NCBI GenBank assembly: GCA_964387355.1
Contig: CAYLWJ010000091.1
Coordinates: forward strand, 1 to 16,822
DNA: 16,822 bases
Reading direction: 5' to 3'
Source of the DNA: Calidifonticultor sp964387355
GTDB lineage: Bacteria; Actinomycetota; Humimicrobiia; Humimicrobiales; Humimicrobiaceae
The notes under the pieces are model-generated. The model did not search any database. It was not told the DNA's origin and saw only the letters and a list, made by a program, of their open reading frames with translations. Shown here piece by piece: positions 14,578 through 16,822 of the stretch (the stretch's first letter is position 1; each line of letters begins with the position of its first letter). A program made the position numbers and the translations under genes.

Positions 14578-15927
14578 ATGAAAATAGGAGTAATGCTTAG
14601 ACATTTAAACGAAAAAGGGGGAATAGTTGTTTATACTAAAAATGTTTTAGAAAATCTTTTAGAAATAGACAAAGAAAATGAGTATATTTTTATATATAAT
14701 TCACCTTTGCTTGTTGGCTCGTATTCAGGTTATAAAAATGTAAAAGAAATAGTTATTAATGTAAAAAATAAGTTTTTATGGGATCAATATTATGTACCAA
14801 AATTTGTTAAAAATGAAAAAATAGATATTATTTTTGACCCAAAACTATCAGTTCCTTTATTTGCTCCTGCAGTTAGGATATTTACAATGCATGGTCTTGA
14901 ACAATTTGCTTTACCTGGTCTTTTTAAATTACTGGATAATATTTACTTTCATATAATGATGCCTTTATATTGCAGGCGGGCTCACTCTATTATAGTAATG
15001 ACAAATACTGGAAAAAAAGATTTACAAAAATATCTAAAAGTGAATAGTGAAAAAATTGAAGTAATTTATGAATCTTTTCATGAAAGGTTTAGAGTAATAA
15101 ATGATAAAGATCGCTTAAATGAAATAAAAAACAAGTATAAACTTCCACAAGACTATCTACTCTTTGTTGGCGGCTTAACACCTCTTAAAAATTTTTCCAA
15201 TATTTTAAGGGCGTTTAACATTATTAGACTAAAAATTCCAATAAAGCTTGTTGTAGTGGGCTTTAAAAGATGGAAGTATACCCGTGATGTTGAACTTATT
15301 AAAAGATTAAGGCTTGATGATGAAATTATAACTTTAGGATTTATTGCTTCTGCTATTTTAGCATCAATTACGACACTTTTATTAATAATTTTATTTAAGC
15401 TTAGAATATGGCGATTTTTATGGATAGCGATAGCTGTGTTTTTAGGATTTACTATAATAATTTTTATTTCCTTAAATGAATTTATAATAAAGAAAATAGA
15501 AAAAAGTAAAAGACTATCTAAAAATTTTATTCTTGTCAGATTTCAAAAATTCTACAAGTCTTATTCACAATACAAAAACCATAAATTAGTGCTGGCTGTT
15601 TTTTTAATTTTATCTATAATAGAACAATTCGCACCAGCAATAGGAAATTATTTGGCATCTCTTGCTTTAAATATAAATGTGCCTTTTATATATTTTTTAC
15701 TTATAATGCCGTTAATTCAACTTATTTCAAGAATTCCTGTTTCTTTTGAAGGATTTGGCGTAAGTGAAGGGCTTCTTGTTTACTTTTTTGCTTTATTTGG
15801 CTTTTCAAAAACGGGGGCTTTTTCAATTGGACTTCTTGGCCATATTGCAATAATTTTGGCAGCACTTCCTGCATTATTTTTTTACTTCAAAGATATAAAA
15901 ACCTCTTTTCAAAAAAATAAAGCTTAA
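14578..15927 (+). CDS. Chimeric ORF: N-terminal half of a GT4 glycosyltransferase joined to C-terminal half of a UPF0104-type membrane protein
   Basis: A single 449-residue frame with two unrelated halves. Residues 1-256 are the acceptor-side part of a GT-B, GT4-family glycosyltransferase: MKIGVMLRHLNEKGGIVVYT, TMHGLEQF (103-110), and LLFVGGLTPLKNFSNILRAF (194-213), ending in the strand IITLGFI. The donor-sugar domain with its E-x7-E motif, which should follow, is missing. From residue 257 the sequence is the hydrophobic second half of a UPF0104/LPG-synthase-TM (YbhN-like) protein, with the family region IPVSFEGFGVSEGLLVYFFA (386-405). Each parent is truncated, so the product is unlikely to glycosylate. 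The join is near 15346. A deletion of two adjacent envelope-lipid genes, or an assembly mis-join, explains it best. ATG 14578 has AAGGTG at 8-nt spacing. Confidence 0.8.
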   Translation: MKIGVMLRHLNEKGGIVVYTKNVLENLLEIDKENEYIFIYNSPLLVGSYSGYKNVKEIVINVKNKFLWDQYYVPKFVKNEKIDIIFDPKLSVPLFAPAVRIFTMHGLEQFALPGLFKLLDNIYFHIMMPLYCRRAHSIIVMTNTGKKDLQKYLKVNSEKIEVIYESFHERFRVINDKDRLNEIKNKYKLPQDYLLFVGGLTPLKNFSNILRAFNIIRLKIPIKLVVVGFKRWKYTRDVELIKRLRLDDEIITLGFIASAILASITTLLLIILFKLRIWRFLWIAIAVFLGFTIIIFISLNEFIIKKIEKSKRLSKNFILVRFQKFYKSYSQYKNHKLVLAVFLILSIIEQFAPAIGNYLASLALNINVPFIYFLLIMPLIQLISRIPVSFEGFGVSEGLLVYFFALFGFSKTGAFSIGLLGHIAIILAALPALFFYFKDIKTSFQKNKA

Positions 15928-15953
15928 ACTTAAATAAAGTAATTATTTAAAGT

Positions 15954-15979
15954 AAATCAAGAATAAGGCAAATCAAGAA
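15954..15979. repeat. 10-bp direct repeat at a gene end
   Basis: AAATCAAGAA occurs at 15954-15963 and 15970-15979 with a 6-bp spacer. The second copy overlaps the stop codon (15973-15975) and final codons of the minus-strand membrane protein gene. It resembles the gene-end duplication at 9321-9359. No terminator is apparent between these convergent genes. Confidence 0.5.
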
Positions 15980-16791
15980 CTTGAGGTAAAAAATCTTATC
16001 AAAATATAAATTAAAAATATAATAATTATTAATATTATATAAGATGCCAATACCCAAATATATTTTTTATTTTTAGATGAAAAGGCTGTTATTCTTAAAA
16101 TTTCTATAATTATTACACCAATAATAAACAAGAAAATGAAAGTAAAAGACTTGTTTACATAAAGCTTATTAAAAAATTCTTCAAAAGGATGTTTTTTATA
16201 AAAAGGCTTTTCTTTAATTTTTTCAAAATAGCCTTTTTCAATTCTAAAAACATTATTTTTTGGGTTTTCTAAAAATCCTCCAACATTGATTCTTGAATGA
16301 TCATAATTTTCATTAATTTTTAAGTCAAAATCAATGTAAGTGTAGTTTTGTAAAGTAAAGCTTATGCCATCACTGAAGTCTTCTTTATTTAAATATGAGC
16401 TAAATTTTATTTTGTTATAATAGTTATTTTCAAAATTAGTGGTATTTTTATCAGCATCATCATTATTATCATTCTCAGCATTACTATTGTTAGAATTAAT
16501 TGTTTTTGTAAATGAAATTATGTCATTTTCTTCCCAATTTTTTAATTTATAATCAGTTATTTTCCCGTCAGTTAAAATTACTCCTTCAAAATTATTGTCT
16601 TTGCGGTCTGCGCTCCATTCAATAAATATTTTATTTTCATCACTCCAGATATAATAGCCAAAGCTTGCTCCTGGTATGTATAAAACTCTGCTACAGCCCG
16701 ATATTAAAAGCAGCGCTGAACTGCATAACAATATTGTTATTAGAATTATTAGAAATATAATAAATAATTTTTTTCTTTTAAACATGTCCAT
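15973..16791 (-). CDS. Hypothetical membrane-anchored protein with extracytoplasmic Asn-rich domain
   Basis: I do not recognise this 272-residue protein. It starts with basic residues and a strong hydrophobic segment (about 8-30) ending in a possible lipobox, LLISGC (Cys33), so it may be a lipoprotein or be held by a signal anchor. Residues ~34-210 are hydrophilic and probably outside the cell, with an Asn/Asp-rich stretch (about 99-125). Two further hydrophobic segments follow (about 214-236 and 244-267), leaving a short tail. The layout recalls a regulator or sensor of the envelope, but no motif supports a function. ATG 16789-16791 or the second ATG two codons later could be the start; no Shine-Dalgarno is clear. 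It is convergent with the chimeric gene. Confidence 0.65.
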   Translation of the reverse strand: MDMFKRKKLFIIFLIILITILLCSSALLLISGCSRVLYIPGASFGYYIWSDENKIFIEWSADRKDNNFEGVILTDGKITDYKLKNWEENDIISFTKTINSNNSNAENDNNDDADKNTTNFENNYYNKIKFSSYLNKEDFSDGISFTLQNYTYIDFDLKINENYDHSRINVGGFLENPKNNVFRIEKGYFEKIKEKPFYKKHPFEEFFNKLYVNKSFTFIFLFIIGVIIIEILRITAFSSKNKKYIWVLASYIILIIIIFLIYILIRFFTSSS

Positions 16792-16822
16792 TATTTAAAT
16801 ATGCTCATTATTTAATATACCC

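Noticed and set aside
4053..16822. tRNA, rRNA, CRISPR or insertion sequence
   Set aside because: No cloverleaf with a GTTCRANYC-type T-loop, no rRNA signature, no spaced repeats and no transposase or terminal inverted repeats were seen on reading both strands.

Overview
The window is about 16.8 kb of very AT-rich bacterial chromosome using the standard genetic code. TGA is a stop and strong AGGAGG-type Shine-Dalgarno sites precede several genes. The lipoprotein signals, the Thr/Glu-rich linker on the sugar-binding protein and a fragment of a heliorhodopsin gene (a family reported mainly from monoderm prokaryotes and archaea) fit a low-GC, probably monoderm, heterotrophic bacterium from an anoxic or subsurface lineage. 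Low-GC members of the Actinobacteriota such as the OPB41/Humimicrobiia group are a guess from general appearance only. There is no rRNA, tRNA, CRISPR array, transposase, integrase or phage gene.

Bases 1-8049 form one co-oriented carbohydrate locus. It holds a LacI-type regulator with a promoter and a tandem operator-like repeat in front, a lipoprotein sugar-binding protein followed by a strong hairpin, a Gfo/Idh/MocA dehydrogenase, an RbsA-type double ATPase, two overlapping RbsC-type permeases, and a NagB-like sugar-phosphate isomerase/deaminase homologue whose active site is altered. Together they would import a monosaccharide or small glycoside and begin its oxidation or isomerisation. The sugar cannot be named from sequence.

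Bases 8050-8463 lie between this locus and an L,D-transpeptidase lipoprotein gene. On the minus strand they hold the last ~50 codons of a heliorhodopsin gene, including the retinal-binding lysine motif. It is broken by a 14-bp tandem duplication and has lost TM helices 1 to ~6. This is the most surprising item in the window.

Bases 8464-16822 hold housekeeping or accessory genes on both strands: the L,D-transpeptidase (+), a monoacylglycerol-lipase-like hydrolase (-), an M29 aminopeptidase (-), a UlaG-like metallo-hydrolase (+), a fosmidomycin-resistance-type MFS exporter (-), a chimeric ORF joining half a GT4 glycosyltransferase to half a UPF0104-type membrane protein (+), and an unrecognised membrane-anchored protein (-). 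Intergenic DNA is long and AT-rich. Short tandem duplications (9-16 bp units) recur throughout, in spacers, at gene ends and inside coding linkers. Together with the broken heliorhodopsin and the fused gene, they suggest active replication slippage and deletion, or a mis-joined assembly at the fusion.
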